Origin: Castor canadensis
Taxonomy: Eukaryota; Chordata; Mammalia; Rodentia; Castoridae
DNA length: 64,000 nucleotides
Direction: 5' to 3'
NCBI RefSeq assembly: GCF_047511655.1
Contig: NC_133392.1
Span: 158,834,542-158,898,541, forward strand
The notes under the pieces were generated by a model that saw only the letters and a list, made by a program, of their open reading frames with translations, did not search any database and was not told the origin of the DNA. Position 1 is the first letter of the stretch. Each line of letters opens with the position of its first letter. The position numbers were made by a program, and so were the translations under genes. Of this stretch, positions 21,350 to 32,055 are shown in pieces.

Positions 21350-22500
21350 TCAATTGTTCATGAATTGTTTTATTGAGTACACACTATGTACTAGGCACCC
21401 CTCCAGGATCCTGGCATGTATCAGTGAACAAAATAATAAAAAAATTTCTGTCCATGTATTCTACTTGGGAGAAACATAATTAAGTAGATGGTAAAGTATT
21501 GTTAAGTGATGTGCTAAGAAGAAAAATGAGAGAGAACAGGGAGTACTGAGTGAGCATGGGGAAACTGCTTCTTTAGAAGGTGATATTTGCCTGGAAAGAG
21601 TGGTCCAGGCAGAGGGAGGAGCATATGCAAAAGCCCTGAGGCATGCATATTTAAGGACTACTAGGGAGACCAGAGTGGCTGGAGGGACAGATGAGGCCAC
21701 AAGCATGGGTGTTCTTGTTACCACAGCAGCAACAAGAAATCAGATCCTAGATCTATTTTGAATGCAGAGCCTGTAGGTTACTAATGGTTTGGATGAGGGG
21801 TGTGAAAGAAAGAAGGGAGTCAAGGATGACTCCCTAGTTCTTAGCTTGGGCCAGTGGAAGGAAATGCAATGGGGGAGGACTGGAGAGGAGAAAGCTCAGG
21901 GAGGTCAGGACCAGGTAAGTGTGAGGTGCCTCACATGCAGACCAAGTGGGAGTCAGTGCCGGCAAGAGGGCATAGGGGTATGGAATTTCAGAAGAAACCA
22001 GGCTGGTTAGAGCTGTGTACTACATAGAGGAGCCAGGGCCTAACCTGGAGAGTCCAAGCTGGAGGTCTCCAAAGTCTTGAGAGGAGCATGAGGAGGAGAC
22101 ACAGCAGAACAGGCAGCAGCATGGCCAGTGAGGAGGGAGGAAGGAGTGCACGGTGATGGTGGTGGTATCCTAGAGTTGAGGGAGAAGCTTCCAGAGAGGG
22201 GTCTCATTGGCTATGGGACACCAAGTCCAGGAAGATGATTCTGATGAGGGGATTCCTGGCTTATCGACAGGAAAGAATAGGGACCCCTGATGAGTGGACT
22301 GGCAGAGAAAATCCAAAACAGATAGGTTGAAAAACAAATGGGAGGAAGGGAGGACAGTGGCTGGATATTGAAGCAGCTCTTTTGAGACATTTCCTGAAAA
22401 GTGAGGGACAGAAATGGCCCAGTAGCTTGAGGAAAAAGTAGAAAACAACCTGAAAAGAGCAGGTGAGAGGCTGCGAAAGGGGAGAGACCAGTGTTCATCC
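21350..22500. repeat. Probable ancient interspersed repeat, family unassigned
   Basis: Stretches such as TTATTGAGTACACACTATGT, GTGGTCCAGGCAGAGGGAGG, GCAAAAGCCCTGAGGCATGC and GAGTCAAGGATGACTCC are familiar from an old mammalian repeat with tissue-neutral purine-rich sequence. I cannot name it reliably. No open frame looks real. Confidence 0.35.
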
Positions 22501-23004
22501 ACCAGCAATGTGGCTAAAATAAATCCCCAAGTGTTAGCTAAGGAATGGGGTTCCCACTTCTATCTTTGAAACCAGGGAAATGGCATAAATGCAGTCTGGA
22601 GCACTAACTTCTCTCTATGGAATTAGGACTCAGTAATATCCCAGGATGAGCCTTATCTCCCCTGCCACCAGTCGGGCTGCAGAGTGAATAGCACTGAGAT
22701 GCTGTCTTACGCCAAAGGTACAGGAATTGCTCTAGATCTGTTTTTTTGCCCCCCCTCTGGAAAAGATCAGGATGTTTAATCCTAAACAACTCAGCTAATC
22801 CCTCTGATCTAGAAACTTTTCTAGTCTAGTGTGTGGGTGAAAAGTTAGTGCAGACTTTTGGGGTTCCAGATTTGTTTCCCAATCAAGTTTTGAAATTTTT
22901 GAAGAACCCTCACCTAGATGAGCATATAGGGTGGGGTTTCAGTAAACTGTTTTGAAAAGGACAGTGGAGAAAAACAGAACATTACAGTAGGGAGAACAAA
23001 GCCC

Positions 23005-23305
23005 TTTTTTTTTCCAAGTTTTTTTTTTTTTTTCCACCTGAGAACTCAGGTCTTGCACAAGCACTCTACTTCTTGAGCCACACCCTTTCCAGCTCTTTTT
23101 TGCTTTACTTATTTTTCAGTGTCTGGTGGTTTTTGCCCAGTCAGATGGAGATTCTCCTTATCCATGATTCCTGCATAGCTGGGATTACAGACCTGCCCCA
23201 CCTCCTCTGGTTTGTTGGGGTGGTGGTTTCACTTTTTGCCAGGGCTGATCTTGAACCATGATCCTACCCAAATAACTGGGATTACAAGCAGCATAAGCCA
23301 CCAAA
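23005..23305 (-). repeat. Three-unit SINE (antisense)
   Basis: T run, ID-like unit, B1-like A (TATTTTTCAGTGTCTGGTGG to GCATAGCTGGGATTACAGAC), B1-like B (GTGGTTTCACTTTTTGCCAG to CATAAGCCACCA). Confidence 0.7.
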
Positions 23306-23962
23306 AGCCTTACTTTATTAACCTGCCAGGCCCTGTACAGTCATCAGCTTGCTCAAATAGCCACTCAAAGGTCAGGGAAGTGTTATCACCTTCACTTATC
23401 AGATAAGGCAAGTGCTTTACCGCCCCAGCTATGAAAACTACCGGGTAGTATTCTTTTCTGAGATGGACGCTTTGTCCTCTGGAATTGCAGGCCATGGGCT
23501 TCCTCCACGGACTGGTTAAGGTAGACCTGGTTTAGTCTAAGTGGGCTGTTCAAATTGCAGTGGGGAGCTCGAGTTTTGTGGGTTTTAATTCCTTCAATTT
23601 GAGCGCAAACCTACTTTCACTGCAGAAACCCTGCAAAGTCGGTGGTGGGATGGCCGCACTTCCTTCCTTGGGTGGACTGTGACCCCGATTTTGCAGCACT
23701 CCATTTTGGGGCATACCCCGTGCACAAAACAAAGCGACGGCTTCAGGCATGTTCAGGGCAGCACGTGCGCCCCAAGCCCGCGCTCCAAGCCCCCGGGGGT
23801 GTCATTTTGGAGACCTGGCCGGGTACTTCGGGGCTGCACCCCACCCGGTGCGGGGGCCACGCGGTTCCCAGCCGCGGCCGTAGGGCCCCAATTTGGGGGA
23901 AAACGTTTTCCACGATCTCGGGCCGTTTCGGAGGGCCACGCCAGGCCGCAGGGGCCGGACGG

Positions 23963-24039
23963 GCGGACAGGCGGGACGGGAGGGACGGGCGGGGCGGACA
24001 GGCGGGACGGGAGGGACGGGCGGGGCGGACAGGCGGGAC
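23963..24039. repeat. 31-bp minisatellite, about 2.5 copies
   Basis: GCGGACAGGCGGGAC recurs at 23963, 23994 and 24025 (exact 31-bp steps). Each full copy carries five closely spaced G-runs on the + strand (for example 23973-23994). Confidence 0.92.
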
Positions 24040-24444
24040 CGGCCAGGGCTCCAGCGGTGACCTCATCCGGCGCCCGGCCCCGGTGGGCAGCGAATCGCCG
24101 CGCGGGCGCAGGGAACGCCCCGCACACACCCGGCCGCCGCACCGGCAGCGCACGCGCCCGTGGAAGCTCCACGACTCGGCGGCCCCCTCGGCACGCAAAG
24201 GCCTCCGGGATCCCGGCCGCGCGGCCCCCGGCGCCGCGCAACCGCCGCGGAACCTTCTGGAAGCGGCGCCCCCGGAATTAGGAAGCCTGCGCCAACGCCA
24301 GCGGCCTTGGCGGCGGAGGGGGTGGGGAGAGGGGCGGGGCGAGCGCGGGGGCGGGACGAGCGCCGGGCGGTCGCGTGCGATTCGCCCCCGGCGCGTAGGC
24401 CCCGCCTCGCCGGCGCCATGGCTCCGCCTCCGCCCTCCCCCTCC

Positions 24445-24596
24445 ATGGCGCCGCCCGGGCTCATTCATTCCGCGCCGGGCCTGCCGGACACCTGCGCTCC
24501 GCTCTCGCCGTCCCGGGCTGTCGCTGCCGCCACCGCCGCCGCCACCAGCATGTCAGGCTCCGTCGCCGACACGCCGTCCGCCATCCAAATCTGCCG
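24445..24596 (+). CDS. ACOT7: ACOT7 first coding exon, cytosolic isoform (with extended N-terminus)
   Basis: ACOT7 hydrolyses long-chain acyl-CoA to free fatty acid and CoA and is abundant in neurons. From ATG 24550 the exon encodes MSGSVADTPSAIQICR, ending CG with donor GTAAGA at 24597; the Arg codon is completed by exon 2. Upstream in-frame ATGs at 24445 (MAPPGLIHSAPGLPDTCAPL, 35 extra residues) and 24418 leave the longer N-terminus open. The 24445 start resembles the extended human isoform as I recall it, and conservation of GLIHSAPGLPDTCA argues that it is translated. The 24550 start corresponds to the classical 16-residue N-terminus. Which start is used is not decided by sequence alone. 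Confidence 0.9.
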
Positions 24597-26947
24597 GTAA
24601 GACCACGGCCTGGGCGGCGCTCCGAGTGATGCAGTCCCCACCCTTGCGGGTCCGCGGCTCCCATCCGCCGCTTGCGGATGCCGCCCCCCAATCCCCACCC
24701 CCGTGGATGCCGCCCTACCCACCCTCTCCAACCCGTGCGGGGTGCGGCGGGGGTCACCTCTGGGTCTCCCGCGCCGCCGCCCTCCCGGGACCCCCGCCCG
24801 CCCGCCCGCCCGCGGCGGGGATGCGCTTTGCGATGCTGCAGAACCGAGCGGCCCGGTCGGCTCCGCCCATCGGCTTCCTGGCTGCATCCCAAGGGCGGTG
24901 GCTGCGGTCACCGGGCGGTTTGGTCCAGGAAAGCGGGGCAGTGACAGGGTCCAGCGACGGGCGGGGGTCAGCCCTCGCCGTCTCAAGCCCCAGGCCTCGG
25001 AACCTCAGCCGAACCCTCTGTAGGATTCTGGAGGTTACTTCGGCCCAGGTGCAGGGCAGGTACCCAAGGCCATGCGAGCCCAGGAGCAGACGCCGCTGTG
25101 GGAGGGGGCCGCAGACCTACCGTGCCTTCGGTGCACTGGCTGGGTCGTGGGGGAAAGCAGGTGTTAAAAGGAACAAGAGACAATACTCTTTTTCCTCGAG
25201 GGAATCGGTGGGCCGTTGGGCCCGGAAGCATCGCACACAATAGGGGCCAAGGCTTGTTCTAATCTGCTCACTATCGCCAGTCCTTCCTCCAGCGGGTGCT
25301 GCTCACTCAGATAGATGTGGGCGCCCGGAGGAAGCTGGAGGTGATGACCAAGCTTGGTTTCTATAGGTGGTGGGGAGGGCAGACTCAAGGTTACTCTGCG
25401 TTTCAAGCCAGAAGCAGAGGCAAGCTGGTATTTGTGGGCACACAGAGAAAAAAAGCCAGAGTGCGGGCACTGTGGCCTGCAGTGGGGTCTCTCCAGTCCG
25501 ACTGACCACCAGTAGTAAGAGTTTGGGGGTTGGTTTCTCAATTTGGAGGTTGAGCATTATGCTGACCTTGGGTCCAGGCCAAAGCGGTCCACCTGAGTCA
25601 GGTATCTTTTCTGTGGATGTTGACATCTCCCTGGAAGGCTGGGCATTGTAAGTACTGTATAAATGGGCCTCCTTGCTCCCAATCCCATATTCTGGCCTGG
25701 CAGAGGCCATTTCCTGACCTCAAGGTCAGTTTTGACTTTTTTAGAGAGGTGAAATCTTTGGTTTGTTATTGGCTATGTGGCCCTTAGCTCCAGCACTCCA
25801 TTCCCACCACAGGTAATGGAAGTAACTGATATTTGGAGCTAGGAGGGGTTTTGAAACAGGGCGGGAACCTTGGCTTCATTGTTTGTAGAAAAGCTCATAC
25901 CTGTCTCATCTTAACTTGGTTTGCCCAGCTTCCCTGCTGTGTGGAGGAGGAAATTGAGGTTCCTGGGGAATTCAGTAACTCAATAAGGAAATCCAGCTCT
26001 GGAGAGCTGAAGAGGCAGCTCTCACCCAAGTCTTCTTTCCAGGGCTGTCTCAAAGAAAATACTTATCAACCTATCTGTGGAAAGCTGGGCTTTTCTTATT
26101 TGCTTTGTCAGGGTGGCTGGTGATCAGGCAGTCTGTATATACTGTCTTTTTTCAACTAGTTTCTAACAACTGATGGATTTTGTGTAGTTTAGACACTTCC
26201 ATACATCCACATGCATCTCTGTATGCATTTTTTTCTTTGTCTTTTTTAATAGTAAAGTTTATACGGAAAAAAATTTAGTATAACAGAATAAAGTGGGGAG
26301 AAATGGAAAAAAGGAACATGCAGGAAGTGGGAGTAGAGACTTCTCTCCGTGCTTTTCCTTTCTGCACCTGCAGGGCTGCCTCTTGCTGTCAGAGTCACAA
26401 TTGCATGTTGTCCCTAAGTGGCTGTCTTGGCAGAGGGCTACATGACCAGGATGCCTGGCTAAAGTGAGCCTGGGGTGCAGAGCATGATTGTCAAGGGAGG
26501 GAGAGTGATAAAGGGGGCTGTGGTCACTCAGGCTTGATCCAGAGAAACCTCAGGACCCTGGAGACTGGACCTAATGTGGGGGAGCCCTTTAAGGACATCT
26601 GAGCCAATACCCACATTGAAACAGGAGCCTCCTGGCCTGGCACATCCAAGCCATGAATTTAACAAGACTTCACTTGACACCCCCAAGGAACAAAGCACTG
26701 AGAGGGACACTGAGGAGTGGAAAATTTAGTCCCCACCTCAAAAGGGTCGCAGTCTAGCAAAGTAAAGATGCAAAGTCCCCATCATCCTAGAAAATCATGG
26801 TTATTATGTGCTTTTAAGGAGTGGGGTGTGGAAGGCAGGTGTAGGCTGTAGTTACAGGTGGCTCAGAAGTACTAGGCCAGCGATAGATTTGACCTCTGTT
26901 TCTTGGTGCTGAGTGACCTAAGCCTGCTGCTTAAAATTGTCCTGTGT

Positions 26948-27160
26948 TGCTGGGCGCCAGTGGTTCATGCCTGTTATACTAGCTGCTCAGGAGGCAGAGA
27001 TCAGGAGGATCATAGTTCAAAGCCAGCCTGGGCAAATAGTTTGTGAGACCCTGTCTCAAAAATACTTTTCACAAAAAGGGCTGGTGGAGTAGCTTAAGGT
27101 GAAGGTCCTGAGTTCAAGCCCCAGTACCACACACACAACCAAAAAAAAAAAAACAAACAA
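26948..27160 (+). repeat. Dimeric SINE
   Basis: GCTGGGCGCCAGTGGTTCAT, CTGGGCAAATAGTTTGTGAG, GGGCTGGTGGAGTAGCTTAA, tail with ACACAC and A runs. Confidence 0.88.
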
Positions 27161-27294
27161 AAAAAACCTGCCCTGTGTCACCATGTTCTCATGGGTGGTT
27201 CTAAGTGTTAAATAAACGAATAGCCAGCACCTGGCCGGGTTGACACATTGTAAATCAGTGGAAACCCTTTATGTGAGAAGTGGGACACTGGCTC

Positions 27295-27450
27295 AGGAGG
27301 CTGACAGCATGGGTTCCAGTCCTAGCTCTGCTACTTGCAAGGTGTGTGTGCTAGGCCACTCCTTAACTTTATTCCGTAACCTTACTCCACCTTGGTTTTC
27401 TTATCAGTAAAGTGTCCTCTTAGGGTTACTGTGAGAACTGATGCCTTTGT
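27295..27450 (+). repeat. MIR element
   Basis: GGGTTCCAGTCCTAGCTCTG, CTACTTGC, TTGGTTTTCTTATCAGTAAA are the MIR core in sense orientation. Confidence 0.7.
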
Positions 27451-27649
27451 CCCATTTCCAGCATGTATAAATAGAAAATAACAAAGGGAACCCTTTGAGA
27501 ACCAGAACTTTCAGCAGGCAGGCCACTGCGGGTCATCATCTTCTCTTTTTGATCAATCCCAAAATGCTATGGTCAGTTCTACAACAGCCATGCCAATGAG
27601 GGGGCCTTGGTGACGGCCCAGCAGACACAAACTTGCAATGTTTTTAGGG

Positions 27650-27776
27650 CTTTTTCATTTGTTTGTTGTTGTTTTATTAAGACAGAGTCTTGCTGTGTAG
27701 CCCTTGAACTTGTGATCTTTCTGTCTCAGCCTTCCAAATTCTGGGATTGCAGGTGTGTACCACCATGCCTGGCTTT
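27650..27776 (-). repeat. B1 SINE (antisense)
   Basis: AGACAGAGTCTTGCTGTGTA, ATTCTGGGATTGCAGGTGTG, CACCATGCCTGGC. Confidence 0.85.
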
Positions 27777-28513
27777 GGCACCTATTGGTGGGTGGGTGTG
27801 TAAGATGTATAGGGCTCATTCTACTTGCCCTACTCTCAGATACAGAACTACTGGGCAGTTCCCCAAGAGCAGGGATGCTTTGGACCATGTGGACATGAGT
27901 GCCTACAGTGCTGTTTGGGGTCTAGAAGAATGCCAATATATATTAGAAGAGTGGATGTGAATTTTTTCCCCTTGTGACTTTGTCTTTGTTTTTGTTGTGG
28001 AATTAATGAAAACAAAGAATTTGATTTACAGAAGCCACATTTAGCTAGTATTCTGGAATATTCCATAAAATGATGCACAATACAGGCTCTCTTTCTGCCA
28101 GGATGTGGGAGCCCATAGAGCCATTGATTAAGGCCTGTGCCTACCCCCCATCCAGCCTCACTGTGTGAAGTGTGCCAGGCAGCCTGGTGTCACCTGGATG
28201 TAGCACCTGCAATTGGCTAGCTCCCGAGTGTCATTCAGGCCAGAAGGTGGCTTCTCCTAGGGGCTGCACCTACCTTGGGGTGGGTGTGATTTTCCTCTAG
28301 CTGGGATCCCACCAGGGGTGACCCTGGAGGTGCTGCTTTCGCTCTCAGAGATGTCCTGGAGAGAGGGTTAATCGTGTGGCCCCTGACCCTGGCCTTCCTG
28401 CATCTGAATAGTTGGGAAAGCTGATTTCTAACGCAGATTTTCTGCACATAAGGAACACTCCAATGCAGAGTCAACGAAGTGCAGATTTTAAAACTTCTTA
28501 AATAGTCTCTTGA

Positions 28514-28757
28514 AAGCCGGGCAGTGTGGCCTTCAAGCCTGTAGCCCAACTACTCTGGAGCTTGAGGCTGAGGCTGACATTGGAGGATCTCTTGAGCCTA
28601 AGAGTTCTAGGCCAGCCAGTGAGGCCCCATCTCAAAAAAACAGTCTCACCTGCAGTCCCAGCACTTGACAGGTTGAGGCAGGAGGATCACAAGTTCCAGG
28701 CCAGCCTGGGCTACCTAGGAAGATACCATGTTGTAAAAAAAAAAAAAAAAAAAAGTC
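28514..28757 (+). repeat. Two B1-like SINE units
   Basis: First unit 28514-28640 (AAGCCGGGCAGTGTGGCCTT). Second 28640-28757 (CAGTCCCAGCACTTGACAGG, AGGCCAGCCTGGGCTACCTA) with an 18-A tail. Confidence 0.8.
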
Positions 28758-28794
28758 CCTTGATAATAAATATTATTTTAAAATTGGTAATTTG

Positions 28795-29140
28795 TTTTGG
28801 GTGGTGCTTGGACTCATACGCACATACCTCACGCACACTAGGCAAGCATTGCCACTGAGCCACAACCCTAGTGTACCAGTTAAGTTTTTTTTTTTTTTTT
28901 TAGGTTTTCTTTTGGTGGTACTGGGTTTGAACTCAAGGCCTTTCCCTTGCTAGGCAGGTAGATGTTCTACCACTTGAGCCACACCCCTAGCCTGTTACTT
29001 GTTTTTCAAGGTGAGATAATTATGATTTGCTTTTAATTTTTTAAATATTTATTAGTATTTTTGTAGTGCTGGGGATAAACGTAGGGCCTCTTGCATGATG
29101 AGCAAGCACTCTATCACTGGGCCCACACGCCAACCCTCAG
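28795..29140 (-). repeat. Three antisense ID-like SINEs
   Basis: About 28795-28870, 28885-28995 (TGGGTTTGAACTCAAGGCCT) and 29040-29140 (ATAAACGTAGGGCCTCTTGC). Confidence 0.75.
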
Positions 29141-29149
29141 TTTGCTTTT

Positions 29150-29345
29150 TTTAAAAGCTTAATTGAAGTATAATATCCAGATTCTAAAATGTAACTATTT
29201 GAAGTATACAGTTCACTGAGTTTGGACAGATGTGATGCTTGTGTCCCAAGAGTATTTCCATCCCCCCATCAGTCCCCTCCCCCACCTTGGCAATCATTTC
29301 TCTCTCCCACCACTGGCCCCTGGCAAACTATAGTGCTGCCTTTTC
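29150..29345 (-). repeat. L1 3' UTR fragment (antisense)
   Basis: AATTGAAGTATAATATCCAG and AGTATACAGTTCACTGAGTT are typical of old L1M 3' ends read in reverse. Confidence 0.55.
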
Positions 29346-29619
29346 TAGAATTTCATTTTGATGAAATCATACTTAACAGGGCTTGTGAGCCTCACTCGTG
29401 TGCCTGTCGTGCTTCCTTCTTCTTTGTGGTCAGTAATTTTCCCTTCCCTGGACATCCAGCTGGGTTATCTCTTCAGTAGGCCATGAATGGTGGTGCCATT
29501 CTCAGTTTCTAGCACTTGTGAATTAGGTTCACAGATGCAGATTTCAAAATGTTTGGGACATAATTGAGGAAATGTGTAATTACTTGATATTCATATTACG
29601 TATTACAGGTGGGAACAAT

Positions 29620-30395
29620 GTGTTTATTTATTTTGAGTTGGGGGGGATCTCCTATGCTGCCCAGGTTGGCCTTGAACTCCTGGGCTCTAGTGATCTTCCT
29701 GTTTCAGCCTCCTGAGTAAGTAGCTGAGAGTGTAGGTAGGTATGACTGTATTGGTCTGTGGTTGGGTTTTTTTTTGTGTGTGTGTCAAACTGGGGTTTGA
29801 ACTCAGGGGCACTTGCTAGGCAGATGCTCCTACATCTTGAGCCACTTTACCAGCCATTTTTTGTGATAGGTCTGGGAACTGTTTGCTTGGGGCTGACTTT
29901 GAACCTTGATCTTCCTGATCTCTGTTTCCTGAGTAGCTAGATTGCAGGTGTGAGCCACTGGCGCTCGGCCATAGTTGTTATTTATTTATTACAGTGTCAG
30001 GGATTGAACTTGGGGTCTTTTGCTAGGTAAACCTTCTACCAACTAAGATACAACCCCGGTACAAGGTGTTTTTTTTTTGGGTTTTTTTGGCAATAGTGGA
30101 TTTGAACACTGGGCCTCTGTCAGTTGAACTATGCACCTAAGTATTTTTTTTTCTTTTTTGCTGTACTGGGGGTTTAAGTTAAGGCTTCAAACTTTCTAGG
30201 AACTCACTGTACCACTTGAGCCATGCCCCTTAGTCCTTGTGCTTGGCCTCTGACCAAGGTCTCCCTGAATCTGCCTTTGGAGTAGCTGAGATTACAGGCA
30301 TAAACCACCAAGCCTATCTTGTTTTTGAGACAGTTTGCCTGGGCTGGCCTCAAACCTTGATGTTCCTGTCTTTGCCTCCAGAGTAGCTGTGTTTG
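29620..30395 (-). repeat. Antisense SINE cluster
   Basis: B1 (29620-29755), dimer with TGTGTG tail (29762-29970), ID-like (29975-30060), then a composite of ID-like and B1-like units (30064-30395). Confidence 0.75.
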
Positions 30396-30616
30396 TTTTT
30401 ACAAGTAGTCTGTCTTTGGGAGGGAATATTGAAATGTTTACAGGTGCCAAGCTGTGCTGTTAGGAATTTGTTTCAAAAGAACTTGGCCTGGGGAGGTGGC
30501 TAGGAGCAGAGGAAACCAGCCCAGCTTGAGTTAATTGCTTTAGCTTGGACACTGGGGGATTCCTTCCCTCCTCCCACTACCTTTATTTTGTAAGCCTTTG
30601 ATGTATTTTTCTTTTG

Positions 30617-31260
30617 CTTTATTTATTTTTTTTTGTACAGTATTGGGGATTGAAATCAGGGCCTCCACATGCCAGGCAAGTGCCTCTACCACTTGAGCCA
30701 TACTCCCAACCCTTTTTGTTTGTATTGCCTTTATTATTTTTTTTGGTGGTACTGGGATTTGAATTCAGGCCTCATGTTGCTAGGCAGGTACTCTGCCACT
30801 TTAGCCACTCTGCCAGCCCTTTTTTGTATTTGATATTTTCGAGATGAGAGTTTGAGAACTATTTGTCTGGACTGAATTCAGACTGGCTCCAAACCCTGAT
30901 GGTCCTGATCTGGTGCCTCGATAGTAGCTAGGATTACAGGCGTGAACTACTGGTGTCAGGCTTGTATTGTGTTTTTGAACACTACCTGGGCTGGCCTTGA
31001 ACCTATAGTCCTGTTTCGCCTCCCTAGGTGTATGTTGCCATGGCTGGCTGCCTTTGATACTTTTTTTTTTGCTGTACTGGGGCTTGAACTCAGGGCCTTC
31101 ACCTTGAGCCACTCCACCAGCCCTTTTTTGTGATGAGTTTTTCCAAGATAGGATCTTCCAAACTATTTGCCTGGGCTGGCTTTGAACTTCGATCCTCCTG
31201 ATCTCTGCCTCCTGAATAGCTAGGATTACCAGCGTGAGCCACCCACCACTTGGCTCTTTG
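30617..31260 (-). repeat. Antisense SINE cluster just before the alternative exon
   Basis: ID-like (30617-30715), dimer (30735-30960), B1-like (30965-31055), dimer (31058-31260). The cluster stops about 600 bp before the ATG at 31865. Confidence 0.8.
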
Positions 31261-31864
31261 ATGCTTTCTATAACAAAGAGTAAAAAGAACAGGCACCTTC
31301 ACCCCACCCCTCAGAATCCATGGTGGGAAGAGGGAGGCCCAGGGATGTGTATTTTCCTCTGCTGCCCTGGCACCTGCCTCTCAGCCTCAGCCTTCCTGTT
31401 GGTTCAGGACCTTTGTGCTACTTGGCAGCCTCCCAGCTGTGCTGGCACCCACGTGGTGAGGAGCTTCAGGCCCAGTGGAACCTGTGTCCTACATGACACA
31501 GGCCAGGCTTGGGTGAGCAGTGTGAAGGCGCGCAGTTCCCGGAGATGGGGCTCTTGGAGGGTGATTCTCCTGTGGCTCAGACAGGCGGTGCCCGAGCCCT
31601 GCCACTTTAGAGTTCCTCGTTTGCTTCTTAAAGCTGGGCTGTGTGACTTCAGAGCGAGTCATGAATTCCTTATATCATTGGGCTCCGGAAGCTGATCCAC
31701 GGATCTTGCTTGCTCACTGGTGGTTGAAGGAGGAGGCAGCCGGATTGCCTGAGGGAGGCTATCGTGAGATCAGGACCCTCACTGCTAAGCTGGCTGGTGG
31801 ACATAGGAGCCAAGCCTTGTGCCAGGAGGGATCTGAGTAAACTGGTCAGCCCCTTCACTGCACG
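31261..31864 (+). promoter_or_regulatory. ACOT7: Presumed promoter/5' UTR region of ACOT7 alternative exon
   Basis: Repeat-free sequence between SINE blocks. It is not CpG-dense. CCTTATATCATTGGGC (31668-31683) holds a TATA-like core and an inverted CCAAT. The start site is unknown. Confidence 0.35.
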
Positions 31865-32055
31865 ATGAAACTGCTTGCCAGGGCTTTTCGCCTCCAGGAG
31901 CTTGGGAGGCAGGCAGCTTCCCGAAGGCTGGTGGCCGGCCGGGAGAGTATGGGGCCCTGGGAAAGATGCTTGGCTTCCATCCGGGCTGTCAGAACCAGCA
32001 CTGATCTCCTGCAGTCCAAACTTGGCGTTGCTGCCACCAGCACTAAAGTGACAAG
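31865..32055 (+). CDS. ACOT7: ACOT7 alternative first exon, mitochondrial-type N-terminus
   Basis: Encodes 63 residues beginning MKLLARAFRLQELGRQAASR. The start is rich in Arg/Leu/Ala with almost no acidic residues, an amphipathic mitochondrial presequence pattern. It matches the recalled N-terminus of the human mitochondrial ACOT7 isoform (MKLLARA and SRRLVAG conserved). An in-frame TAA at 31838 makes this ATG the first possible start. The exon ends in phase 2 at AG, with donor GTAGGA at 32056. Joining to exon 2 gives ...KVTR-IMRPDD, the same junction residue as the cytosolic exon. The C-terminal half is less conserved, as expected for cleaved or linker sequence. Confidence 0.88.

Larger units (their letters stand above)
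23740..25140. promoter_or_regulatory. ACOT7: ACOT7 CpG island promoter
   Basis: Very high CpG density begins about 23740 and fades after about 25140, spanning the first coding exon. It includes a palindromic E-box GCACGTGC (23761-23768), the G-rich minisatellite, and GC boxes at about 24331-24360 (GAGGGGCGGGGCGAGCG, GGGGGCGGGACGAG). No TATA box is evident, consistent with a housekeeping or brain-biased promoter with dispersed starts. Confidence 0.85.

Noticed and set aside
21461-22508. Antisense open frames of 87-112 aa
   Set aside because: They fall in old repeat-like purine-rich sequence and resemble no protein.
23963-24039. CRISPR-like direct repeats
   Set aside because: Contiguous 31-bp repeats without unique spacers in a mammalian CpG island: a minisatellite.
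23743-24468. 241-aa open frame on the - strand
   Set aside because: Same GC-rich island and same Arg/Pro/Gly bias; no domain recognised.
23642-25243. 533-aa open frame across the ACOT7 CpG island (+)
   Set aside because: GC-rich sequence has few stops. The translation is low-complexity Arg/Pro/Gly, overlaps the promoter and runs through the ACOT7 exon in another frame.
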